The notes below the pieces were generated by a model. That model was not told the DNA's origin, did not search any database, and saw nothing but the letters and a program-made list of their open reading frames with translations. The translations under genes were made by a program, and so were the position numbers. From Peribacillus acanthi (GTDB lineage: Bacteria > Bacillota > Bacilli > Bacillales > DSM-1321), in contig NZ_QBBX01000014.1 in NCBI RefSeq assembly GCF_003073175.1, forward strand, positions 61,534 through 100,397: a stretch of 38,864 nt of DNA. The letters run 5' to 3'. Shown here piece by piece: positions 26,008 to 34,883 of the stretch; position 1 is the first letter of the stretch, and each line of letters begins with the position of its first letter.

Positions 26008-28024
26008 ATGCTCATTTCTCAAGTAAAGCCCGATGCAAAATCCATCTTGCATTTCTTCGATAACCATCATTCCTTTTATACAAAGGCCTATGTGTATTTT
26101 ACGCACAAAAATGAAAAACTGAGAGCTTCACAAGTGTACTCCCTTCAAAGAAAGGGACACTTCTATCTCGATACTATTGAAGTGTTTTATCAAAATCAAT
26201 GGAGTGTAAAAAAAGGGGATCATCATGTGTATGGGATGGCGCTTTCCGACCACGATACCGTAGATGCCTTTTCAAAAAAAAGTCGGCAGTACACAACAAC
26301 ATGCCAAAAACCGGTTAGAACGGCGGTTTCGAGCTGTTGTATCCAAATTGGCTAAGAGAATGGGCGAAGAATTGCAGTCAGCTTGTCAGTATCCGGTCCA
26401 ATGTAAGGTGGGTACGGATTATTTAAATATCACCACTTCGTTTGAAATTGCTGGAGAAGTAATAACTGGCAATGCGGAGATGAAGTTTTTCTTTCCAGAT
26501 ACCGTTATCGATGATGAGTATGTGGAAGAGCTAACACAAGATTTTGTTTCTAAAACTTTGGAGCATTTGGACCAATATAGGCTCACCAATCCAGCTAATC
26601 CTGGTGCACAAAAGGTGTATGTCACAACGATTCCCCTTGTAAATCCGATATCTCAGCAAGATGTTGAAGATCCAATCATGCAAGTTTCTGTTCACACAGA
26701 AGTCTATTGTCCAACCTGCGAAAAAATCGTACGCGACAATATTCATTCATCGATAAAAATAGATCTGAATAAGCTCCACCAGCATAAAGAAGATATCATC
26801 ATCAAAGTCATAGGTGACAGCTTGGTTTGTGGGGATTGTAAACACGTGCTCCAAAAAGAAAAACTCATCATGAAGGATGCGACGAGCAACCAAATAATAG
26901 CGGATCGTGATGTGGGAGAATTACTTCTGCTTGGAACGATGAGCAATCAAGGAGAGATGCAAAGCTTTATTATATCTGCCATGGGGCATGAGGATTTCTT
27001 TCACGAACATGAAGAAGCATTTTGGAACGCGTATTCCTATGTAGCAGCAAGAAAGTGGGAAGTCTTTTTACAAGAATTAACGAAAAGAGAACTTGCAAAA
27101 GTCTTACCAGAGTTTGTGACAGCTATTCCAGTAGACCTTTCAAAAGAGAGGCTTTTACTACTTGCCAAAGGGTTGGATTTAAATGAACAAGAAAAGCGGA
27201 CATTTTGGGTAAAAGCGAATCAACTAGCGATTCACCATTACTTATTTATCACCTTGTTTGGATGGAACATGAAACAGGATAGTCTATTACTTGGACCAAA
27301 CCGAGCGGAGTTTATTTTTAGATACTTACCGATGCCAGAAGAATTAAAGTCCTTCCATCATGTCCACGATTCGTACTTTTCAAATGAAAGGTCAGACGAG
27401 ATCATAAAATTACAAGATCGCATGGAACAACAGCAGCAACGCATTCGTACCCTGCAGCAAGAAAATGGTCGTCTCACCGAAAAACTAGGGCAAGCTTATT
27501 CACGAATCAGTGAACAGGAAGCTTCCTCTTTTACCCTATCCAATGAAGTTCGCAACAAAAGTGATATCTTAAAAATCCAACAGCTAAAGGGTCTCATCGA
27601 GGAATTAAAAACAGAGCTGACAAAACTGACTCCAATAAAACAGGAAGAAGAGCAAGTCCAAAAGGTGGTCTTAACCGAAGAGCAATCGGAGGATGAAGAG
27701 GTACGGTCCATCTATGAAATATTCATGGGAAAGAAAATCCTCATTCTTGGGGGTTATCGAAGTAAACAGAGCAGAGAAGAAAAGGAGTATACGATATATA
27801 CCCATGATGCAAGAAATTTGGATCCACAATTCTATGAATTATTGAAGAATGCAGATATCATCATCACACTAACTCGCTACATTTCCCACCGAGCGATGTG
27901 GGAGGCGAAAGAGTATGCGATATTAGAAGGTAAAAGAATTTACTTTACAGCCTTTACGAATATTCCTACCATCCTCACGAAGGTGGCAAAGGAATTGTTA
28001 GAGGAGGGAGATAAGGGAAACTAA
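26008..28024 (+). pseudogene. CxxC/coiled-coil DUF2325 protein, frame interrupted at an A8 run
   Basis: Two overlapping frames (26008-26355 and 26264-28024) make one protein if a single A is removed from the run of eight at 26274-26281. The reading then continues DAFSKKVGSTQQ and gives about 671 residues. The second frame has no ribosome site of its own. The product has CPTCEKIV and VCGDCKHV (a likely zinc site near residues 220-290), a coiled coil around 440-530 (MEQQQQRIRTLQQENGRLTE), and a C-terminal DUF2325 domain (KKILILGGYRSKQ...ADIIITLTRYISHRAMWEAKEYA). It may be a true pseudogene, a gene expressed by slippage on A8, or a sequencing indel. DUF2325 has no settled function. Confidence 0.75.
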
Positions 28025-28611
28025 GTCATGGGAGCTTGTTTTTGAACGGGGGGAAAAGTCCTGGAGGGAGAACCATAAGGCAAACAAAATTAAAATGCTA
28101 CTTCGTGGTTCTAAAGTGTACTAATTAGTTTTATTGTAGGTTAATCAACAACTGAAATATTTTTGAGACTGTTTTGAAAAGAGGGATTTAGTGAATCAGT
28201 TTACATAGTATATTGAAATCTGTTTCGGATTTACCAATGCAGTACAAATTGAAAAAAGAACGTGTAGAAAAGAAAGATTTTTACTCTCGGATTTTAAGGT
28301 AAGTGAAAGTGGGTATCTCTAGAGGAAACCCTCTTTTGATGAATGAGATTTTGGAAGGGTAAGATTTTTATATTAGTAATCAGACAGATAATAATTCTGT
28401 AGTTTAGAATTAATAAAGGAGAACCGTACCATAAGTAGATGAGGTTTTTTGTTATTAATATTATATTGTAATATCTGAAAGGGTTATTATAGGGTCCTGT
28501 ACTCTATAATAACCCTTATTTTTATTTTTCTAATATAACTTTAAAGAAATTCCTTGCATTTTTTTTAGTAATAAAGCAAAATGTAATAAGGATGTTATAG
28601 GATGTGAAAAA
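28025..28611. other. 587-base intergenic region before the restriction-modification genes
   Basis: It contains no convincing gene. A 37-codon open stretch near 28,210-28,320 has neither ribosome site nor family likeness. A strong hairpin lies at 28,479-28,517. It probably contains the junction between the DUF2325 unit and the restriction-modification island; no clear attachment repeat was seen. Confidence 0.5.
28479..28530 (+). terminator. Terminator or insulating hairpin before the methyltransferase
   Basis: AAGGGTTATTATAG (28479-28492) and CTATAATAACCCTT (28504-28517) pair perfectly, followed by ATTTTTATTTTT. Confidence 0.8.
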
Positions 28612-30693
28612 ATGAGGTTTATAGGTAGTAAGGTAAATTTATTATCAAACATAGAAGGGTTTATTAATGAAAATATTACAGATTCACCTACTGTATTTAT
28701 GGACATGTTTTCTGGAACAGGTACTGTAGCTGAATATTTTAAAAAAGATTACTGCATTTATTCTAATGATAGTTTATATTTCTCGTATATTCTACAGAAA
28801 GCACGTATTGAAAATAACCATGTTCCTAGGTTCACGAAATTAAAACAAAGAGGGATTTCTGACCCATTAGGATTTTTAGAAACAGCAGAAATTATTATCA
28901 AACCGGATTATTTTATAACACATAATTATTCACCATATAATGGTTGTGAACGAATGTATTTTTCTGTTGAGAATGCAAGCCGAATTGACTTTATCAGGCA
29001 ACAAATTAATAAATGGAAAGAAAATAACTTAATTAACAAGAAAGAATTTGCTTATATATTAGCAACACTTATTGAGGCAATACCATATATCTCGAACATC
29101 TCTGGGACTTATGGAGCTTACTTGAAGCACTGGGATAAAAGAGCCTTAAGCAAGCTAAAGCTACAAAGAATTGAAGTTAAAGACAATTATTATACAAATA
29201 AAAGTTTTAATGAAGATGCAAACCAAGTAATAGAACGGGTGCGTGGAGATGTACTATATATAGACACTCCTTACAATAGTAGGCAATATATCTCGAATTA
29301 CCATTTGCTTGAAACAATAGCGCGTTACGATTATCCTGAAATATACGGGAAAACAGGTTTGCGCCCTTACCAAAACACCAAGTCAGCATACTGTTCTAAG
29401 AGAGACGTCTTAAATGTATTTAGTGACCTTATAGAAAAAGCAAAATTTCGACACATTATTGTCAGTTACAGTACTGAAGGTCTAATGACGGTTGATGAAA
29501 TTGAACAAGTACTAAAGAAACATGGTATAGCTGACACCTTTAACTTAGCCAGAATACCATACCGTAAATACAAGAGTAAACATAAACAAGAGGAATCTAA
29601 TCTTAATGAATTACTTTTCTATATCCAGAAAGATATTCCTTTAGTAAAAGGGAATAGAAGTATTGAACTATCTGATGAAATTGAAGATGTTGCCTTTGAA
29701 GACAATAATTCAAAGAAGAAGGATTTATCATACCAAAAGGTAGATTTATTTAGCATAAATGGAATAAAAGTTGAGACTGGGTCAACACATAATGTCGCAA
29801 CTTTGAAAAGACCTCCAATTAGAGTGGGTAAATACCATGCACAGGAATATATTAAAAGTCCTCTAAATTATATTGGTGGGAAGTACAAGCTTTTAAAGCA
29901 AATAATACCTTTATTCCCTGAGGATATAAACACTTTCGTTGACTTATTCGCAGGAGGTCTTAATGTTGCTATTAATGTCAATGCAAACAGGATTATTGCA
30001 AATGATATTAATACATTTGTAATTGGCGTCCTCAAAGAGATGGCAAGTCTTAGTGTTGAAGAGGTTTTAGAACATATACACAATAGGATAAAGGAGTATA
30101 ATCTCTCAAAAGAAAATGAAGAAGGATTTAAAAAGTTTAGAGAGTACTATAATTTAACAAAGCAGCCCTTAGACTTGTATACATTAATATGCTATTCATT
30201 TAATTACCAATTTAGATTTAATAACAATCAGGAATATAACAATCCGTTTGGACGTAATCGTAGTCAGTTCTCTCCTGCTCTGGAGATTAAATTAATAAAA
30301 TTTGTTGAAGCGCTGCATAGTAAAAACATTGAATTCTCAACAAAAGAGTTTGATTTATTTAATTATAAGGACCTAAGTAAGGGTGACTTTGTGTATTGTG
30401 ACCCGCCTTACTTAATTACTACTGGCTCTTATAACGATGGGAATCGAGGTTTTAAAGACTGGAATGAAGACCAAGAGTATAAACTTTTACAGATACTAGA
30501 TACTTTAAATGCTAGCGGAGTTCGATTTGCCTTATCAAACGTGCTTAAACACAAAGGACAAACAAACCACATTTTATTGGAATGGGCAAAGAAATACCAT
30601 ATTAATTACCTACACCATGATTACGCCAATTCTAGTCATAATACAACTCGAGGGGAAAGTGAAGAAGTGCTTATAACGAACTATTCCGATTGA
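28612..30693 (+). CDS. Fused two-domain D12 adenine-N6 DNA methyltransferase, M.FokI type
   Basis: A 693-residue enzyme made of two complete D12-class methyltransferases. Domain 1 has FIGSK (motif X), MFSGTGTVAEYF (motif I, near 33) and YIDTPYNSRQY (motif IV, Asp218). Domain 2 begins near 415 with NYIGGKYKLL, then DLFAGGLNV (motif I, Asp444) and YCDPPYLIT (motif IV, Asp597). Each domain is expected to methylate adenine on one strand of an asymmetric site. The fused layout and the neighbouring FokI-like nuclease mark it as the M.FokI counterpart, where the site is GGATG/CATCC. The site here is inferred. Motif IV of domain 1 is DTPY rather than DPPY. The ATG at 28612 has a weak AGGA. Confidence 0.9.
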   Translation: MRFIGSKVNLLSNIEGFINENITDSPTVFMDMFSGTGTVAEYFKKDYCIYSNDSLYFSYILQKARIENNHVPRFTKLKQRGISDPLGFLETAEIIIKPDYFITHNYSPYNGCERMYFSVENASRIDFIRQQINKWKENNLINKKEFAYILATLIEAIPYISNISGTYGAYLKHWDKRALSKLKLQRIEVKDNYYTNKSFNEDANQVIERVRGDVLYIDTPYNSRQYISNYHLLETIARYDYPEIYGKTGLRPYQNTKSAYCSKRDVLNVFSDLIEKAKFRHIIVSYSTEGLMTVDEIEQVLKKHGIADTFNLARIPYRKYKSKHKQEESNLNELLFYIQKDIPLVKGNRSIELSDEIEDVAFEDNNSKKKDLSYQKVDLFSINGIKVETGSTHNVATLKRPPIRVGKYHAQEYIKSPLNYIGGKYKLLKQIIPLFPEDINTFVDLFAGGLNVAINVNANRIIANDINTFVIGVLKEMASLSVEEVLEHIHNRIKEYNLSKENEEGFKKFREYYNLTKQPLDLYTLICYSFNYQFRFNNNQEYNNPFGRNRSQFSPALEIKLIKFVEALHSKNIEFSTKEFDLFNYKDLSKGDFVYCDPPYLITTGSYNDGNRGFKDWNEDQEYKLLQILDTLNASGVRFALSNVLKHKGQTNHILLEWAKKYHINYLHHDYANSSHNTTRGESEEVLITNYSD

Positions 30694-30714
30694 CCTAAGT
30701 CAATCGGTTTTTTA
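30686..30714 (+). terminator. Terminator between methyltransferase and endonuclease genes
   Basis: CCGATTGAC (30686-30694) pairs with GTCAATCGG (30699-30707), followed by T6. The methyltransferase stop codon is inside the 5' arm. A TATAAA at 30739-30744 could serve a separate weak endonuclease promoter, but the -35 is poor. Confidence 0.85.
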
Positions 30715-30762
30715 TTTCTGAATATGTTAAAATTTAGTTATAAAAAAACCGAGGTGATTTAG

Positions 30763-32520
30763 ATGGCAACAAAACGAGTGGTTCGTACATTTGGTTGGAT
30801 ACAGAATCCAGGTAAATTCGAGAACCTAAAACGAACAGTCCAAGTATTCGATGAAAACTCAAAAGTATATAAAGAGGTTAGGGATATAAAGATTCCAAAT
30901 CTAGTGAAAGATAAAGATGTAAGAACTACTTTAATAGCTGCTATGAATCGATTAGAAAATTATTACTCATATAAAGAGTTAGTTGGTACAGGTACTTCAG
31001 TTAGAGCTCAAGCGCCTTGTGATGCCATTATTCAAGCAGCGATTCAAGACCAAGGTAATAAAAAAGGATACATTGATAATTGGTCTTCTGATGGATTCGT
31101 TCGTTGGGCACATGCATTGGGGTTTCTTGAGTATAACTCAGATAAGGACTCATTTTACCTAACTGATATTGGATTGGAATATTCTCGTTCTACAGATGAT
31201 TCACTAAATGAAAAAATCATACTTATTGAAGCATTGTCATCATATCCACCAGCAATTCGAATATTGACATTACTTGAAAATGGTGAGCATTTAACAAAAT
31301 TCGACCTAGGTAAACAGTTAGGCTTTAGTGGAGAGAGTGGTTTTACTTCATTACCACAAAACTTATTTTTAGATGCGTTAGCAAATGCACCTTCATCACC
31401 ACCAACAATTAAGAATTCTATTCGTTCTGATTGGGAAGGTTCTGCGGATAAATATGCACGGATGATTTCAGGCTGGCTTGTAAAGATGGGGCTTGTTGCA
31501 CAAGGTCGTAAAAATTTTGTTGTACCAACGGTAGGTGGTTCTACTCGAAATGAGTATATATCTCATGCTTTTAAAATTACAAAAGATGGTCTTGATGTGT
31601 TAAGGAGAGCAAAAGGTGCCAGTAAACATGTACGAGTACCAAAGCGTGTATACTGGGAGATGTTCGCTACCAACATTAACGATAGAGTGTATGTAAGAAC
31701 AAGACGGGCTTATACACTTTACTTGTTAATGAGAAGTAACACTGCTCTAAATACTGTTCAACTTCAAGTGAAATTAAAAGCTTTGGGCTTTGAAGAATTG
31801 GAAGAAACAATTGAGAATGATGTAAAAGGTTTAATTAACTCTGGAATTTTTATCAATGTGACGAATAAAGGTTATCATTTTAAAGATACAATTAAACCAT
31901 TCGAAATTCCTGAATTTGGCGTAACAGAACCATTAGTAAAGGGGGAAATGGAGAAGAAGAAATCCGATTTGCGTCATAAGTTAAAACACGTACCGCATGA
32001 ATATATTGAACTAATAGAAATTGCACAGGATTCAAAGCAAAATCGTTTGTTCGAATTTAAAGTAGTTGAGTTTTTGAAAGAAGGTTATGATTATAATGGA
32101 AAGCACCTAGGGGGGAGTCGAAAACCAGATGGCGCACTATATACCAATGGTTTAAAAACAGATTATGGAATAATTTTAGATACCAAAGCTTACAAAGATG
32201 GTTATAGTTTACCAATCTCCCAGGCAGATGAAATGCAGCGTTATGTCGATGAAAATAATAATAGAAATGCTATTATTAATCCTAACGAATGGTGGAAAGT
32301 GTATCCTAATTCTATCTTGGACTTTAAATTCTTATTCGTAAGTGGTTTTTTTAAAGGTGACTATAAAAAACAATTAGCTCGTGTAAGTAATCTTACAAAG
32401 CGTAAAGGTGCAGTCCTAAGCGTAGAGCAACTATTATTGGGAGGGGAAAAAATTAAAGATGGTAGTTTAACATTAGAAGATGTTGGTGACAAATTCAATA
32501 ATGATGAAATTATTTTCTAA
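30763..32520 (+). CDS. FokI-like type IIS restriction endonuclease
   Basis: A 585-residue protein that follows FokI (about 583) nearly end to end from memory. N-terminal recognition lobes carry FGWIQNPGKFENLKR, YKELVGTGTSVR, GYIDNWSSDGFVRWAHALGF and LTKFDLGKQLGFSGESGFTSLP. The C-terminal cleavage domain has HKLKHVPHEYIELIEIA, GGSRKPDGALYT (Asp456) and DTKAY (Asp473, Lys475), which correspond to FokI Asp450/Asp467/Lys469. The dimer-interface pair Asp489/Arg493 in ADEMQRYV matches FokI Asp483/Arg487. The nuclease is therefore expected to be active and to cut outside its site as a dimer. GAGGTG precedes the ATG. Recognition of GGATG is probable but untested. Confidence 0.95.
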   Translation: MATKRVVRTFGWIQNPGKFENLKRTVQVFDENSKVYKEVRDIKIPNLVKDKDVRTTLIAAMNRLENYYSYKELVGTGTSVRAQAPCDAIIQAAIQDQGNKKGYIDNWSSDGFVRWAHALGFLEYNSDKDSFYLTDIGLEYSRSTDDSLNEKIILIEALSSYPPAIRILTLLENGEHLTKFDLGKQLGFSGESGFTSLPQNLFLDALANAPSSPPTIKNSIRSDWEGSADKYARMISGWLVKMGLVAQGRKNFVVPTVGGSTRNEYISHAFKITKDGLDVLRRAKGASKHVRVPKRVYWEMFATNINDRVYVRTRRAYTLYLLMRSNTALNTVQLQVKLKALGFEELEETIENDVKGLINSGIFINVTNKGYHFKDTIKPFEIPEFGVTEPLVKGEMEKKKSDLRHKLKHVPHEYIELIEIAQDSKQNRLFEFKVVEFLKEGYDYNGKHLGGSRKPDGALYTNGLKTDYGIILDTKAYKDGYSLPISQADEMQRYVDENNNRNAIINPNEWWKVYPNSILDFKFLFVSGFFKGDYKKQLARVSNLTKRKGAVLSVEQLLLGGEKIKDGSLTLEDVGDKFNNDEIIF

Positions 32521-32546
32521 AATTTGTTTGATAATATAGTTATGGT

Positions 32547-32580
32547 GGGGCTCCTTATATAAAAGAGGAGCCCTTCTTTT
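32547..32580 (+). terminator. Terminator after the FokI-like gene
   Basis: GGGCTCCT (32548-32555) pairs with AGGAGCCC (32566-32573), followed by TTCTTTTT. Confidence 0.8.
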
Positions 32581-32631
32581 TACTCTATTCCCTGAATAAA
32601 GGAAATTAGTACATAAAATAAAAAAGGACTA

Positions 32632-33567
32632 TTAAGGTTTTAACATATTTACTAGCCTATCAGAATCAAAGACTTTATCGTACATCGCTTTAATGATTTC
32701 CTTATTTGATAAGTCATTTTTCACTCTTCTTAAGAATGCGCGAAAATCTGGATTTTGATTGGAGATTTTATTTACAGTGTCCCAGTCAAGATTACTTCTA
32801 AATTTCGCAGGAAACATTACGTCAGATGCATCCGGGTCTTCAATATCTAATTTAATAATACCTATTCCAAAGGAAGCAGATAGTCTTTTTAATTCTGTAA
32901 TAAATTCATCATCTTGTGATATCTTAGCAGCAACTAAATAACCTTCATTTGCCCATGAAGAATTAGATACAGCTTGAAAAAAGGATTCTCTTAGATTAGA
33001 AAAAGTTAGCTCCTTCTTAACCTCAAAAGAATAAATTTTTATCAACTGACTGCCTAAAATCATTCCAAAATCTAAGACTTCAGAATCCCAATCATCTATT
33101 GGAAAATATACACCAACTAGGTCAGGATGAAGCCATTGGGCATACGTCTTTTTGCTTGATTTTTCATGAAAGATAGTTTTGGTATAAACATTCATAAAAG
33201 TATTTGCGTAATATGTAATAAAAGGGTGTAGTTCTCTTTCGTTAAAAGAGAAGTTTTTCGGTTCCTCAACCTCTGTTTCTTCATCTTTAATTATTTGATT
33301 TATTTCATAGTTTGTATTTGATAATTCTTTTAAAAAGAACTTTTTTGGTTTTGAATCTATTTTAATAAAATATGAGTCTTTTTTATCCCTTATACTAACA
33401 TAAATTTGTGCTCCCATCGTTCTCCAGGGGGTTTTTCCTTTAGTGTTTACTAATTCATAGTAGCCTGTATTTATAGAATAGTCCCATATCTCTTCAACAG
33501 TCATCGGTCTCTTTGTCTCTAATAGTATTTTTCGAGCTAATTCTAAAAATGAAATATTTTTAGCCAT
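32632..33567 (-). CDS. HARE-HTH protein with probable PD-(D/E)XK nuclease domain
   Basis: A 311-residue protein converging on the FokI-like gene. Residues 5-80 form a HARE-HTH domain (SFLELARKILLETKRPMTVEEIWDYS..., then TPWRTMGAQIYVSIRD). This winged helix recurs in restriction enzymes and chromatin proteins and is proposed to sense modified DNA. The C-terminal part has HPDLVGVYF (Asp149) and, after a beta strand, SFEVKKEL (Glu182, Lys184), spaced like a PD-(D/E)XK nuclease; it resembles COG2958. The start at 33567 has GGTGGTGAT six bases upstream. Possible roles are a second nuclease, a modification-dependent enzyme, or a regulator of the neighbouring system. Confidence 0.75.
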   Translation of the reverse strand: MAKNISFLELARKILLETKRPMTVEEIWDYSINTGYYELVNTKGKTPWRTMGAQIYVSIRDKKDSYFIKIDSKPKKFFLKELSNTNYEINQIIKDEETEVEEPKNFSFNERELHPFITYYANTFMNVYTKTIFHEKSSKKTYAQWLHPDLVGVYFPIDDWDSEVLDFGMILGSQLIKIYSFEVKKELTFSNLRESFFQAVSNSSWANEGYLVAAKISQDDEFITELKRLSASFGIGIIKLDIEDPDASDVMFPAKFRSNLDWDTVNKISNQNPDFRAFLRRVKNDLSNKEIIKAMYDKVFDSDRLVNMLKP

Positions 33568-33712
33568 TGCTATCACCACCATTTACATAAAACGTTTAGT
33601 ATTTTTTACCATTATAACGTAAGATTCTATTTTTTACACGTACTCATTCATCGATTAATGGGTGGCTGTAAAGAAAGGGATTATAAGTATATATTATTTA
33701 TTTGAGTAAAGA

Positions 33713-33766
33713 AGAGTATGCTCTCGTGTCTACTATAAAACATGAGAGCATACTCTTTAATTTTAA
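33713..33766. terminator. Long hairpin between the HARE-HTH and RadC-like genes
   Basis: AGAGTATGCTCTCGTG (33713-33728) pairs with CATGAGAGCATACTCT (33741-33756) with one wobble, followed by TTTAATTTT. It lies upstream of the RadC-like gene, perhaps insulating it. Confidence 0.7.
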
Positions 33767-33786
33767 TTAGAGGAGAGTAATGATAG

Positions 33787-34239
33787 ATGAAAAATTCACC
33801 TGCAAAGAGAGTTAATATTGTAACTGTTAAATTGGTTAGAGAGTCTAGTATTCTTTATAAGAAAAGAAGTATCCGTTCACCTCAGGATGCCTATGACTTA
33901 CTCAAAACCTTCCTGGAGGACAAAGACCGAGAGCACTTCATTGTTGTAAACTTAGACACCAAGAACCAACCTGTATCTATAAATGTCTGCCATATTGGTA
34001 GCTTAAATGCCAGCATCGTTAGTCCTCGTGAAGTTATGAAATCGGCTATCTTGTCATCTGCAGCGAGCATCATGGTAGCCCATAATCACCCTTCTGGAGA
34101 AACCACTCCATCAAGAGAAGACATTGATGTTACAAAACGTCTTGCTGAAGCAGGTAAGCTGATGGGTATTGAGCTGTTGGACCATCTTATTATTGGAGAG
34201 GGAAAGTATACATCCTTGAAAGAAAAAGGATACATATAA
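33787..34239 (+). CDS. RadC-like JAMM-domain protein, short mobile-element form
   Basis: A 150-residue protein carrying only the JAB/JAMM metalloprotease-like domain. The motif reads AHNHPSGETTPSREDID, giving the His-x-His and distal Asp zinc ligands, and a helical region DHLIIGEGKYTSLKEKGYI ends the family. Full-length RadC (about 225 residues) has an N-terminal helix-hairpin-helix that is missing here; short forms (YeeS/YkfG-like) are typical of phage and integrative elements. Function is unsettled. It is the first gene of an apparent operon with the next two ORFs. Confidence 0.85.
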   Translation: MKNSPAKRVNIVTVKLVRESSILYKKRSIRSPQDAYDLLKTFLEDKDREHFIVVNLDTKNQPVSINVCHIGSLNASIVSPREVMKSAILSSAASIMVAHNHPSGETTPSREDIDVTKRLAEAGKLMGIELLDHLIIGEGKYTSLKEKGYI

Positions 34240-34252
34240 GGGGGGAAGGGTA

Positions 34253-34576
34253 ATGTGTTACTATAACGCCGAACATTTCGCTATCTTTATGTCTTTACAA
34301 TTTGGAATTGATGTTGATGAAGAACAAGTTGGAGAGGAGTCAGTTCTTTTGTATAAAGAGGAACTTGATGAAAAACTTGTGACAGAAGAATTGCTTACCA
34401 TTACTCCGGAAATAGTAATGGTACATTCTTGTGTTTACAATAATGCAGAACATGAGTGGTTGGTTTGTGTAGCATCTAATGCTGATACGAATCAACCACT
34501 CTATTTAGTTTGTCTGAAGAATGACGAGAAAATTTATGAAGAAGTATTACTGCAAGAAAAGGATATTGAGAAATGA
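34253..34576 (+). CDS. Unknown 107-residue protein
   Basis: An acidic soluble protein beginning MCYYNAEHFAIF, with no recognised domain. GGGGGGAAGGG lies before the ATG. The stop overlaps the next start (ATGA), so translation of the pair is coupled. Not recognised; probably specific to this kind of element. Confidence 0.7.
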   Translation: MCYYNAEHFAIFMSLQFGIDVDEEQVGEESVLLYKEELDEKLVTEELLTITPEIVMVHSCVYNNAEHEWLVCVASNADTNQPLYLVCLKNDEKIYEEVLLQEKDIEK

Positions 34577-34809
34577 TATATACAGCGTATATTACTGAAT
34601 TAGAAGAACGCTCATATCAGTGTGTAACCTTCGATATGGAAGATTGGTCTTTTGTATATTTTACAGGCAAAGATAATGGGGAAGAAATCGAAATAAAGAT
34701 TTGTCTTGAAAGCGAAAATATCTATCAACGAAAAATAGGATTTGAAGATTGGTGGTTTGTGGATTACTTAGAAGGAGATATTGATATAAAATGTAATAGT
34801 GTAAGATAA
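34573..34809 (+). CDS. Unknown 78-residue protein coupled to the preceding ORF
   Basis: The product is rich in acidic and aromatic residues (FDMEDWSFVYFTG, IGFEDWWFVDYLEGD), compact and soluble. It begins in the stop of the upstream gene (ATGA overlap), so the two probably act or are regulated together. Small acidic proteins of this kind in mobile elements are sometimes DNA mimics that block host defences, but nothing here proves it. Confidence 0.65.
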   Translation: MIYTAYITELEERSYQCVTFDMEDWSFVYFTGKDNGEEIEIKICLESENIYQRKIGFEDWWFVDYLEGDIDIKCNSVR

Positions 34810-34823
34810 GGAGTACAAGATGA

Positions 34824-34853
34824 AAATCGGATTCTCATTTCCGGTTTTTTTTT
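34824..34853 (+). terminator. Terminator after the small-ORF pair
   Basis: AAATCGG (34824-34830) pairs with CCGGTTT (34841-34847), followed by a long T run. Confidence 0.7.
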
Positions 34854-34883
34854 AGAATGATTTAATGAAAGGCGGATTTTAAG

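Noticed and set aside
28210-28320. Short open frame in the gap before the methyltransferase, possible controller protein
   Set aside because: No ribosome site, no helix-turn-helix pattern, and an in-frame stop just upstream.
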